Origin: Melanocharis versteri
Lineage: Eukaryota; Chordata; Aves; Passeriformes; Melanocharitidae
NCBI GenBank assembly: GCA_013397845.1
Contig: VZTG01008545.1
Span: 1,356,166 to 1,420,165 of the forward strand
Direction: 5' to 3'
DNA length: 64,000 nucleotides
The notes beneath the pieces were generated by a model. That model was not told the origin of the DNA and made no database searches. It saw only the letters and a program-made list of their open reading frames with translations. The position numbers were made by a program, and so were the translations under genes. This document shows, in pieces, positions 1-10,112 of this stretch. Each line of letters starts with the position of its first letter. The stretch's first letter is position 1.

Positions 1-3000
1 CTGTTTCTATGTTCCAGAATGAACACCAGTGAACACAATTTCTGACTTGGTTCTTGGATGCCCTGCTGATACAGAAGCATTTTAAAATATGATTTGTTCT
101 TGTTTTAAATGCATTAGTGCACAGTGAAAGATCAATCTAAATAAAAGTGGGTCCTGACAATGGTAAGAAAGTCTTTAGCAGAGTTTAAGACATGAGATAC
201 TTTTGCAGGCTTTTTTGTCTGGCTTTTCTGGTTAGCTGGGGGGTAGCTGAGTTCAGATGTGCATTTGTCTCTGCACATGCCTATTTTTCTCCTTTGCTCT
301 CAGATCCTGTGCCCACCCCCATCCCAAGCCTTTCACCAGCCTTCCCAATGCTGCTGCAGATGGTCACCACCTCTGTCAGGAAGAGCCTAAAGTGCTCAGC
401 ACCAGCATTTGGCCACTGAAGTTGGAGCTCTCCATACTGCCCCATGCTGTTTTCTGGCCCATCTCTGGCAGCCCTATGACACAGCAGAGCAGAAGCTGTG
501 GATTCCACTGCCCCAGGAGGTCAAACACCTTGGCTGGTTTGGAAGCAGACAGCTGTGCAGCTGTGCCATGGAGTTTGATGTCCAAAGACTCTGGTTTCTG
601 GTTTCTTGCATGTTTTGCTTTTGTAGCCACTCACCACCCTAATTGCAGCACTTGTTTGGTGCATACTTTGCCAATTATATTTCTTCCTATTGGCTGCAGA
701 GAAAGAGCAATGCATGCATCCTTGAGAACAGCAGAGCTGACTCTTCTCACACGTTTCAGATGCCTTCTCTTTCACCCAAAACTGAGAGCAGAGTGCTGCT
801 TCCACACTCTGCCCCAAACTGCTGTTTGATGTAAAGACAGAAATGGAGCAGCCTCTCAGGACAGCAGAGAAGCTCTTCTACTTCCCTCAAGCTCCACCAC
901 CAGCTCCCACTGCTCTGGCCTCCAAGGTGTGAAGACAAGTTCCTTCCCCTGAGGAAGGTGCTCAAATATTGACCAAAATTCCCCAACGACCAGCAGCATT
1001 TTTCCTTATCTACAAACCACTGCTCTGCTTAAACAGGCTGTCTCTGATAATTAACCACCTTCCCTAGATCCATGAGAAGAATATCTTCTACAACCATGCA
1101 ATGCAGGTGCAGCAGCAGCTTTGATCCAGGCAGGCAGAGCTACAGCAAAGTGGCCAAAGAGGTTTGTTCTCCCATGAATCATTGCTTTTCTTTGCATCTT
1201 TATCACATTCCTGGATGCAAGCCATGTTCCTACAGCTTCTTCACCCTTGATTTTACAAGAGGAGGGAAATGGAAAAGCAGCTGCAATATCCTTGGCAGAA
1301 GCTGTTTTACAGTAGCTCTAAAATTAAAGTATCTCTGTGAGATGGCTGAACCCCTTTGCTATTGCTCTGGCAGCAGCCAAATGAAATTCTTGCTGGGTTT
1401 AGCTGATGTTTCCTTCTGAAACCATCAGCCGAGGGGATGTGGGACTGGAGGAGCACTAATGGGGCTTCCTGCTGCTTTGATCAGCACACGGAAGCAAACA
1501 GCGGGTCTCACATCTCCAGAGAGCCAGTGTCTGCACAACTCCAGCTTGTGACCAATGCCACCAAGTGCTGGCAAGGTCTGAGCTGAAAAATCCCAGTTGT
1601 GTTCAGCAAAGGGAGTCTCAGTGACCTGTTTTGCTCCAGTTCTGCTCCCTGGCTTTTTCAGGTTCCTGCCAGGCTGCAGCAATGAGCTGCGTGTGTGTTT
1701 TGTATGCACTAAAATTACTTAAGTGATTTCAGTGAAGCAGGATAGAATCAACAGAGCTATAAACAGAACAATAAGGCACAAGTAATACCCAGTGCACCCT
1801 TGAAAATACCCTAATTCCTTCTCTTTTTCCACAGCTCCAATAGTGCAACCCTTCCTTCCAGAACCCTTCTGTCTCTCCTGATCTCCAGACTGAAAGCATC
1901 GGTTCATTTCCATCTGTACCACTTGCCATCTCTCTTAATTGAGTACAACAGAGTATCAATGGCTTATCTGATACACAGCTATCTGACACTGAAAGGCCTC
2001 AAGCAGATTTGTTGTGCGGGAATATTTTCATTCCTCATCTCCTTGCTCAGGCTTAGGAAGCTGGAAGGATGGTACAGTGGGAATGATGAGCAGGGAAAAT
2101 AAAATAACAGTTCTCCTGAGGAGAAAACACAACATATAGCAACATTAATGGATTATTCATAAAGTAGAATAATATTTACCACTGCAATCAATGCAATCCT
2201 GGTCAGAAAAGGCTGATTTTCAAACCTGGCAGAGTTTTTGAGAAGAGTTTGGATGAGACGCAAGCTACTTTATTTCAGTTTGGTAGTAGTTACTCAGCTG
2301 ATTGCCTTAGCAGGTGCTATTTTATGCTTCACTTCAGATGGTCTCAAATTCACTTTGCATGTCAGTGTGATTTCTTTGCCCTTAGACAAAGTTAGATGAT
2401 TCTGAAGGATGCTCTGCAATCAGAGTCCTTCAGACGATGATGTTTGGAGCTTCACCAGTGCCTGTTTGCTCAGGCAGCCAAAGATGGTGCTGGCTTGAGC
2501 ACTTCAGTGCAGGGCTTCACAGAAATAAATGCTCAAAATTAACTCAACTTCACTGTAACGGTGATTGTTGCATTCGAGTCAAACCTTCACTAAAGCAGGG
2601 AGCTGTGGTGCAGACACTGGCAGACCCTGCAGAAAGAGCAGTGCTGTTTGCTCTACTCTGCATCTACAATTTTGAGGGAGGGTTTTTTTATTTTCAATTT
2701 CTGTGATATTTATTGGTTTTATGAGACATTTTCAAAGCAGCGAATCAAAATATCCTTTTCTGGGGAAGTAAATCTCCCAGAGCTTAATTCATCATTTTGA
2801 AGTAACACAAAGCTTAAATTTGTCTTTGCTGGAGCTGCATACGAAGTATTCAAGCATAAATAAAGAAAATATAAATAAAGCAGTCCTGAATCTATTTCAC
2901 TGTGTTATTAAAATTCCATTGTTTGTTCTGAGGGAAAAGACCTCCCAAAATGACAGCGGTAATCTGGGCAAAAAGCAGATTGTTGCCAAAGGGTTCAGCT

Positions 3001-3846
3001 CTTAAAGGGGGGAAGCATTTTAAAAACTGCCAAGGAAAATATTTTCATTCATGAGTTCACCCAGCCTAAACATGCATCTAATCCTCCCAAACTGACAGTT
3101 CAAAAAGGCAACCACAGCTGAGACAGGCAAAGTGTTCAGTTCAAAGGCAAAAAAAAAAGGACCTGAGGATTATTAGCATTATCACTTTATCACGAAATGA
3201 CCATCGGCTCTGGAAGTGCAGAGCTCCACCTCCCCTTCCGAAACCCAGGGACTTAGTCCTCATCACATTCCTAAAAGGACAGCAAAGCCTTCCTTGGTGA
3301 TTCACCGCAGCAAGGAGAAAGTCTGCAGCTGGGACTTGCTCCCATTTGCAAATTTAAAGATTGACACAAATGGAAGTGAAGTGCCCTGGACATTCAGAAC
3401 TGGAGTAAGGAATCTCAAATAGTGCCCCTGCTTGAGGATCCCCTTTTCCTGAAATACTCGTTGCACAGACTGAAAAAAAAAATTTACACTTACAAAATAT
3501 GTAAATCTTAGCATATTTAGCAAAATAAACCCCTCTTATCTCTCTATTCTACAACTCTTAGTTTAAGAAGAATAAATGTCTTGACCAAGGCTGCAAGAAA
3601 CAACAGTAGCAGAGCTGGGAAGTGAATAACCAGAGCTCTAAAAAAAACCTACAGCAACTTGGAAGTGGGAGTCTTTTGGAAACACCTTCCCAGGAAATTG
3701 AGAAGATTCATCTCTTTTGTTTGTCTGGTGGTTCTTTGAGGGTTGGGTTTGGTTTTATCTTTCTTCCCCCAGTATTCAGCCTTGCCAGCCTGGTGTGGAA
3801 CCATCAGCCCTCCCACCAACTGACCCGTTTCTTATTTATTTTGCAG
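1..3846. other. Unique non-coding DNA, no gene recognised
   Basis: No open frame here resembles a known protein and no interspersed repeat was recognised. The base composition is A+T-leaning and CpG-poor, as expected for vertebrate intronic or intergenic DNA. A pyrimidine tract ending in CAG near position 301 resembles a splice acceptor, but no good donor follows at exon distance. Short A-rich runs occur near 3150 and 3472. Confidence 0.7.
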
Positions 3847-4025
3847 ATATTAAACCTGAGGTCCAAGTCAGCCCAAGTGATACAGCTGAAGAGGTCTCAC
3901 AGATGCTGAGTTCCCACAAACTCTGCAAAAATGGGCTTAAAAAGACTTTAGAACATGAGGAAAGACAGAAGTGTGAGCCTAGTAATATTCTAAGATACCA
4001 AGATATCTGCATGAGAAGTTATTGA
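3847..4025 (+). other. Candidate terminal coding exon (unproven)
   Basis: A long pyrimidine-rich stretch ending in TTTTGCAG at 3846 is a good splice acceptor. Read with the first two bases completing a split codon, the segment is open for 58 codons to a TGA at 4023-4025. It includes the peptide KPEVQVSPSDTAEEVSQML followed by a charged helix-like stretch rich in Lys and Glu. The composition looks protein-like, and the start loosely recalls the strand-then-helix opening of ubiquitin-fold or Ras-association domains, but I cannot assign a family. No convincing donor lies inside it, so it would have to be a last exon. Chance is a serious alternative, because the open frame also extends upstream of the acceptor. 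Confidence 0.15.
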
Positions 4026-5024
4026 GTGACCCAGCTGACGGGGAAAAAATAAGAACATTTTGAGTTAGTTACAGATCAATCCAACCAAGAGAGGCAAAAG
4101 TTGTTTTCAAAAGCTTTTTTCAAAAGTCTCATTGTCCCCTGAACTATTTGATGTTGACATCCACAACCACTTGCCTTCACAGCAGAGACTCAAGGGATGG
4201 AAGACCCAAGGGAAGTGAGAAGTGATTTCCAGTCAGGGGTACCATTGTCCCTCCTCCGTCCCCTACCAACAGCCACTTCTCATGGCACAGGGGACAAAAG
4301 CAGCCCAGGACATGCAGTGGAGCTGAGCTGCTCTTGCTCATTCTCCTGGTTGTGGTCCCACCACGGCTCCCTGGTGCTCAGCAGCCAGCACAGGGGACAG
4401 AAGAGCAGGAGCCATGGTGGTTATCAGTGAAATAATGCCATTTCTGACTTGTAAAATTGATCATAGCAGCAGAAACAGTGCCCTGTCCAGCTGAGAGAGG
4501 AGCAACTCCCTCAAAATTGCTCCATGCCATGGAGGTGCCCTCCAGGTTCCACAGCTGGGATGTGCACCATGAAGTGCTGCTGCAAAGCAAACAGCCATGC
4601 AAGAGCAACTGCAGCAATATGTGAGTGGCCAGCTGTAGGCTGCTTTTCTTGGCATTTATCCTCAGCTGAAGATTTCCTTAAAAATCCTTCCCAAGTTTAA
4701 ACCACAACAATGCATGCTTTAAATATTGGCAAACATTTTAAATGGCTGGCAAACCCACAAAGCTGCCAGTTGAGCCATGGCTGTGGCTCTGGTCTGTGAT
4801 GGGCTGCTGGACTGCAGGATCACCCTTAGGGCTCAGTGCTCTCATCTGCTTCTAGAAATAAAGAAGGAAAAAGTGAGTGAACATTTTCAGCAGGCTCTTT
4901 GCTGCAGTGTCTCCATCACTCCCTGCCTTCCCCAGCACAGATCAGACTCCGGTTTTCCTTCAGTTCCTCTGTGGGATCCCTGTGGGGACACCCTGATGGC
5001 ACCAGGAGCCACCTGCAATGAGAA
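4026..5024. other. Unique non-coding DNA
   Basis: No gene or repeat recognised. A GTGAGT donor-like sequence at about 4871 follows an A-rich stretch, but the nearest acceptor would give an exon of about 17 bases, so it is probably a decoy. Short open frames on both strands look like chance. Confidence 0.65.
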
Positions 5025-5363
5025 TCACCAGGACAAATGAGGTGACCATTGGACAACACATTGTTCCGCACCCTTAATTTGGTGAAATATTGCAAATATC
5101 AATCCTTTTGAAAGACAGCAGTATCTGAAGAAACCTGAGCCCTGTGAAAAAAGCTCTTTCCTCCAGGAAAGGATGGTGATGCTCAGGGTTTGTTTGAATG
5201 CAAATGTCTCTCCTTGGTCTCCTGTGAACTCAAGCACTGAGCCAAGAGCTCTGCTCATGTATGGCTGAGCACAACACTCATAGGACTCAGGGAGAAGATT
5301 CCCATAGACAGTGACAGCCAAACAGATCCCAACACAAAAGCACATTAATGAACCTGATGCCAT
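5025..5363 (-). other. Small ORF with signal-peptide-like start (112 aa, unproven)
   Basis: The ATG at 5363-5361 has a strong Kozak context (A at -3, G at +4), and the frame ends in a TGA at 5027-5025. The N-terminus MASGSLMCFCVGICLAVTVY is short and hydrophobic and could be a signal peptide cleaved near residue 21. Adjacent cysteines at residues 30-31 recall the position of the CC pair in CC chemokine precursors. The next cysteines are only at residues 82, 83 and 102, whereas chemokines have their third cysteine about 22-24 residues after the pair, and no intron separates the leader from the pair. The chemokine reading is therefore rejected. The frame can be extended upstream to an ATG at 5408. 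Probably chance. Confidence 0.1.
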
Positions 5364-5580
5364 CTTACCCCAATAAACATCCGTCTTTGGTGCCGAATCC
5401 CAACCCATTTCTCTGGTTTATATCTTGAAAAGAAAGCCCAGACCAAGCAGCAAACATTTAACAAGAAGACTGATCTGCCCAGCTTCAAGCTTCTTCAAGT
5501 GCTGTGTTGCAAAAGGAGTTTAGCAGAGGCAATTATCTTCCTCCCTTGTGAGCCTTGGTGTCCTTTTACTTGTTTTATTT

Positions 5581-5614
5581 GCATATATTAAATGCTTGCA
5601 TAAATTAAATGTTT
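5581..5614 (+). repeat. 17-bp tandem duplication
   Basis: Two adjacent copies, 5581-5597 and 5598-5614, match at 15 of 17 positions. Each has the form GCATAWATTAAATG followed by three bases. The repeat is AT-rich and contains octamer-like and homeodomain-like words. Replication slippage is enough to explain it. Confidence 0.8.
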
Positions 5615-6036
5615 ATGGAAAAATATCTACAAAAAACTGTAACCACAACACCGTGAGTGAGAACCACATGGACACGAGCAGTTGGTTATAAGATACCTGG
5701 GCAACCTGGTACTCAACTTCTCATCCCTTCTGCTGGAAAGGACTGCTGGAGCTTTAAAAAAGCCAGGTGAATAATTGCATGTGCTGAATGTTTATTTTGT
5801 TTGAAAACATACCTGAAACATCCTGCCAAGCATGCCAAATGCTATGAGGCAGCTCCAGCCTGTAAAGAGTTCAGTGCAGGTCACTGCACTGCACTGAACT
5901 CTGTCAAGGCTTTATTTGGGAAGCACCAGCTCCCAGAAGGAGAAGCATCAACCACTGTCTTGCCAAGATCATTCCTTGAGGTATCTAGCACTGGCCAGGG
6001 TTTCTGGGCTCCTGAATTGTCATTGTAGGCTCTCAG

Positions 6037-6049
6037 CACACACACACAC
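6037..6049 (+). repeat. (CA)6 dinucleotide repeat
   Basis: Six CA units plus one C in a row. It is short and probably not very polymorphic. Confidence 0.9.
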
Positions 6050-9000
6050 GCTCAGATTTGGCTGGACCAAGCTGAAGAGCATCACCCAGTTTACTCAGGA
6101 AAACAATCCTCTTAACAGCAAAATGACATCCAAGGTGCTACTGCTACGCAGGCATGCACAAAATACACACATTGCTCCCCAGCTCAAGACCTTAAGCCTC
6201 TTATTATGCAACTGCTTGGGGGTTTTACCCTATTTGAAAGTTAATTCAGATGACAACAGGATTAGCCACTGTAGAGCTCCTTAACCTCATGATGGGTGAC
6301 TGCTTGGCAGGATTCCTTTTCTCACCAGTCACACTTGATACACATGAATGGTATTTTGACTGCCTTTCTGCTTTAACAGTATATTATGATTGTATCAGAT
6401 AATCTGTCACCCAAGATGAGTTGTAACAAGGGAATATTTAGATGAGCAACCCACAGAACACCACTAAAGCGCCATGTGATTTGGTAGACTCTAAAGGCTG
6501 ATGGTGGAGAGCTACCACAAGATAAACAGATGGGAATGCAACATCATCTGCTAGATCTTGGGGCTTGATTAGAGTCACATCAGTACAGAACTTCTAAACT
6601 GAGCTCAGGGTTAACTTTTCTGTATTAATTTTATCTTTGTTCATGTAGGCTTGTGGTTATCAGCATTTGGCAAATTGAATATTAATAAACAATATTTTCA
6701 AACAATATGGACAACCAGATTTCCTGTGTTTTAGAGAAAAAATTGAGCAGTAAATGGGAAACTTAGCTTCCTTCATGTTCTTTGAAAAGTTCTATAGCAT
6801 TGTACAGAAGACCAGAGCTATCTATTCCCAGCTTTGAGGAGGTTCAGATGAAGAGCAGCACAATGATAAACAGGATCTCCATAGGTCTGGCTTGGGCTCC
6901 CAAGACTTCCTATTAATTTCCCATTAGTTTAGGTCAATTGCTCTGAGCCTTAGATTTCCACTGTAACTTTTTTCAGTTCAAATTACTAACTGTAGAGCAA
7001 AACCAACCTTTCCTGTTATATTTAGGCAATGCACAAACAGCAGGATTTCACCTGGGCCCCTCACCATTGCTGTAATACAACTCATAGTAATTGCAAAGTG
7101 ACAGAATCTAATAATCCATGAATATATATTCTGTCAAACCTGATTTTATTGCCTATTAAATTCCACAAGACTTTAGAGCAGCCCCATACTGTGTGAATAT
7201 CTCTCCTTTCCATGCATCACTGCTCCTGCCAGGAAGCAGGATATCGTGGACATCCTTTGTATGGGGTGTCCGGAGCATTCAGCGATCAACCGTAGTGCAA
7301 CAGACCTTGGAAGGATCACAGATTTGAGCACGAGTGCCAGGTCCTTCTCAGATCCTTGGCAAACCTGGCACTCACACCCACACATGGGAATCCAATTAAT
7401 TTCAAAGAATTTGCAGTAATTTTTTCCTTCCCTTCCCATGTCTCCACTTTCCTGACCTGGCAAGACATTTTGGCAAGAACGGAGATAACCAGAGAGACCA
7501 GAAATACTGAGATGGGTGTTGTTATGACCACAGGCTCTCAGCAATGCCACCAACACTCCAAAAAAAGGATTGTGCCTCCCAAAGTAAAAAAGTACTTTTA
7601 GCATCTGAATAGTCATAGTGTGTCTCTGTAATTTCTATGGCTTCAAGTCACTTCAAGGACTCTTTATTTGCACAGACTCTGCAGTAGTCATTAATGTTTA
7701 GAGTTGAGATGGGAATTGAGTACTGGCAATAGAGCAGAAGATAATTGTGAGAGCTGCTGCTGAAAGCACATCTAGCTCATGACTCTGACTGGACATCATT
7801 TCTACCTCATCACAAAGGTATGCTGAAATCTAGGAATCTCTCAGAGCAACAGGTTTCATGGAGCCAGTAATATTTTTCCACATGTGACTGGTGAGGTCAT
7901 TTATCACCTGCAGGTTAAAACCTGCTGCTGTGACTGCAGGGGTGCTCAGACTCACCTTCAGACAGACACCCTGAGCCTGTCCCAAGCAGTCTCCAATGCA
8001 ACTCATCAGCTGTGGATGTCCAGCAGTGTTTTGGCTCTTGTTTCAGCCCGTGAATGGCTCAGCCATGCTGTTGGAATGGTTACTGCCGTGATTAAAGGCA
8101 ATGCCCAGCGCAATGTCATTTCCATATTTCAGGTCACGCTGGGGCTGCTGTGGCTGGCACCAGCTGTGCAGCACCAGCATCCCTGGTGCAGGGACAGTGG
8201 TGCTCAGCTGGGGGTGCAGCAGGACCAGCCATCCCCACCCAGCACATCGAGGCTGGAAACCCTTGGGACCGCTAATGCTCTCTGGTGTCTCCCAGGACTC
8301 AGCGATGACAACAGGACAGCAATTTTTGGATATATTTACAAAAAATTCCTGTCTCAAAAACACCTACTTGGTCTCTTGTCATGGCATGCATGGTGGTGAG
8401 GGATCTGAAGGTCATTTTCCAAGAAGTGGAGAAAGCAATACACTATGATTTTTATGGTGGTGATTTATTTCAATTCATAGACAGAAACTGCTCCCATAAC
8501 TCAAAAGAAATTGCAAAGAAGGAAAAAAACAAGGTGTGTTTTTTTATGCTCACAAAATGGAAAGAAATAAAAACCACCATTTTCTGAGATGTGATCCAAA
8601 AGAGTGAGTTGATTATTTTCTAGTTTTTTATGGGGTTTTGGTTTTGGATTCTATTCACTTAAAGTATACAAATGCATCTGAGAATGACATTATTTTCCCC
8701 ATTAAAAAAAATTAAATTAAAAATTTAGATGAGTTGCAGATGCAAGAGTAACTGGATGGGAGATGACAGCAAGCCAAAGTCAGAATGGCTCATTTCCCTC
8801 TCCAGCCTGGGCATGTCCTCTTGCTCCACAACAGCTGTAGACCTCAGGCCAAGGTGAAGAATTTCCCTCACAAAACAGCCACCATTCTCACTCGTACTAC
8901 AGAGAAAACATGGATATCACTGCTGGGGCTCGCCAGGACACCAAGGCTGGACTGCAGAGCTGGACATAACCCAGACAGGTTCCCTCAAACTTCTTTTGAG

Positions 9001-9345
9001 GGTGCTTGTAGAAGATGGTTGGGCTTTCCCCTGCACGGAGGTACAAATAAGTCTGGTTAGCTTTCCCCTGCTTTTTAAGGGATCATATATAGTAATGAAC
9101 ACAATGCTCAGCAACCCACCAGACCTCTTGCTAAGCAGAAGTCTGTAGGCTGGGCTATTAAAATAAATGAGAAATCACCATTGGTCACAGCATGAGCAGG
9201 ATTTGCCCAGCTCTGAATGACATGAAGAAAAACGGAGATAAAATACAGTCATGTATATTAAAGTGAGGCTGTTTAAATAGTGATTTTCCTGGTGATGCCT
9301 ATTCAGTCTTTTACCTTCTAACGTACTGGTTTTCTTTTCTCACAG

Positions 9346-9400
9346 GATGAGTACAGGTTGAGGCAATTTACATCAAACTCCTTCCCCAAACCTGACACTG
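9346..9400 (+). other. Candidate 55-bp internal exon (unproven)
   Basis: The left edge has a textbook acceptor: a CTAAC branch-point-like word about 25 bases upstream, then the pyrimidine-rich TTTTCTTTTCTCACAG ending at 9345. The right edge is a good donor, ACTG then GTAATT at 9401. Between them one frame is fully open and reads DEYRLRQFTSNSFPKPDT, leaving one extra base (phase 0 in, phase 1 out). I do not recognise the peptide. The splice signals are among the best in the window, but it could equally be a non-coding RNA exon or a pseudo-exon. Confidence 0.22.
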
Positions 9401-9849
9401 GTAATTATTCCAAATAACAAGATTTGACAGGAGCCTGAAGAAGTGGCACTTAACTCCACTACAGCATTATGTCTTTTTTTTCCTCTCTTAATCCCCTTCC
9501 TAAAAGCAGAAAAATGATATGGCACTCTAGGTAGAAAGGAGTGACTGAAAATATAATGCTAAATATAAAAACATAGCTGCCATTATCATTTGACTCTGCT
9601 TGCAAACAGGACTAAAATTATGCACACTTAAGAGTTCACCAATGGTCCCTCAGTCCTCTGCACTCGGGTGCCTGATTTCTCTGCTGAACCTCTGCCTGTG
9701 GGCTGTACGGAGTATGGAGATGTTGAATCCCACAGGCAGCCCAAGCTTCCTGGGAAATCTGAAAATGAAGCTGAGTCATTCATCCTTATTCCTACAGTAC
9801 CAGATCTGCAGCTCACAAACAAGTTTTTGTCTTCATTGTGGTCGCACCC
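9401..9849. other. Unique sequence upstream of a CR1 fragment
   Basis: No gene recognised. Several overlapping short frames are open on both strands between 9600 and 9860. The stretch abuts the recognisable CR1 ORF2 fragment, so its 3' part could be more decayed CR1, but I could not align it by eye. Confidence 0.5.
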
Positions 9850-10112
9850 ATGTGCCAAAAGATGAGCCAGCAGGGAACAATACCAGCCTGGCTGAACAGA
9901 GAGGAGGAACTCAGTGAAAGAAAAAACGAGAGTTTATGACCTTTGGGAGAAGGGGAAGGCAGCTGAGGAGGACTACAAGGATGTCATTAGGTTATGCAGG
10001 GAAAAAAAATTAGAAGGGCCAAAGCACAACAAAAGCTTAATCCGGCTACTGCAACAAAAGACAATTAAAAAAAATGTTTCTATAAATATATTAGCAACAA
10101 AGGGAGAATCCA
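9850..10112 (+). mobile_element. CR1 LINE fragment (internal ORF2 piece)
   Basis: The DNA follows the part of CR1 ORF2 downstream of the endonuclease domain, before the reverse transcriptase core. The order of words is characteristic: CAAAAGATGAGCCAGCAGGG, then a stretch ending TGGCTGAACAGAGAG, then GAGTTTATGACCTTTGGG, GACTACAAGGATGTCAT, TTAGAAGGGCCAAAGC and ATATTAGCAACAAAGG. In one frame it reads YDLWEKGKAAEEDYKDVI then RLCREK, matching the CR1 pattern. The frame is then lost in an eight-A run near 10002-10009, and later parts continue in other frames. Both ends are truncated, with no CR1 3' tail nearby. It is a dead, diverged copy. CR1 elements move by target-primed reverse transcription. 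Confidence 0.87.

Larger units (their letters stand above)
5364..9345. other. Unique non-coding DNA with minor simple repeats
   Basis: No gene recognised. The stretch holds a 17-bp tandem duplication at 5581-5614 and a short CA repeat at 6037-6049. Two longer open frames, 7173-7616 minus and 7884-8399 plus, show no recognisable domain. Much of 6300-7170 is AT-rich and CpG-poor with no repeat signature. Confidence 0.65.

Noticed and set aside
5025..5363. CC-chemokine identity for the small minus-strand ORF
   Set aside because: Only the Cys-Cys pair fits. The third and fourth cysteines are far too distant, and the usual intron after the leader is absent.
7884..8399. 171-codon plus-strand open frame
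   Set aside because: Composition is mixed and no motif was recognised. A minus-strand frame overlaps it. No splice or promoter support.
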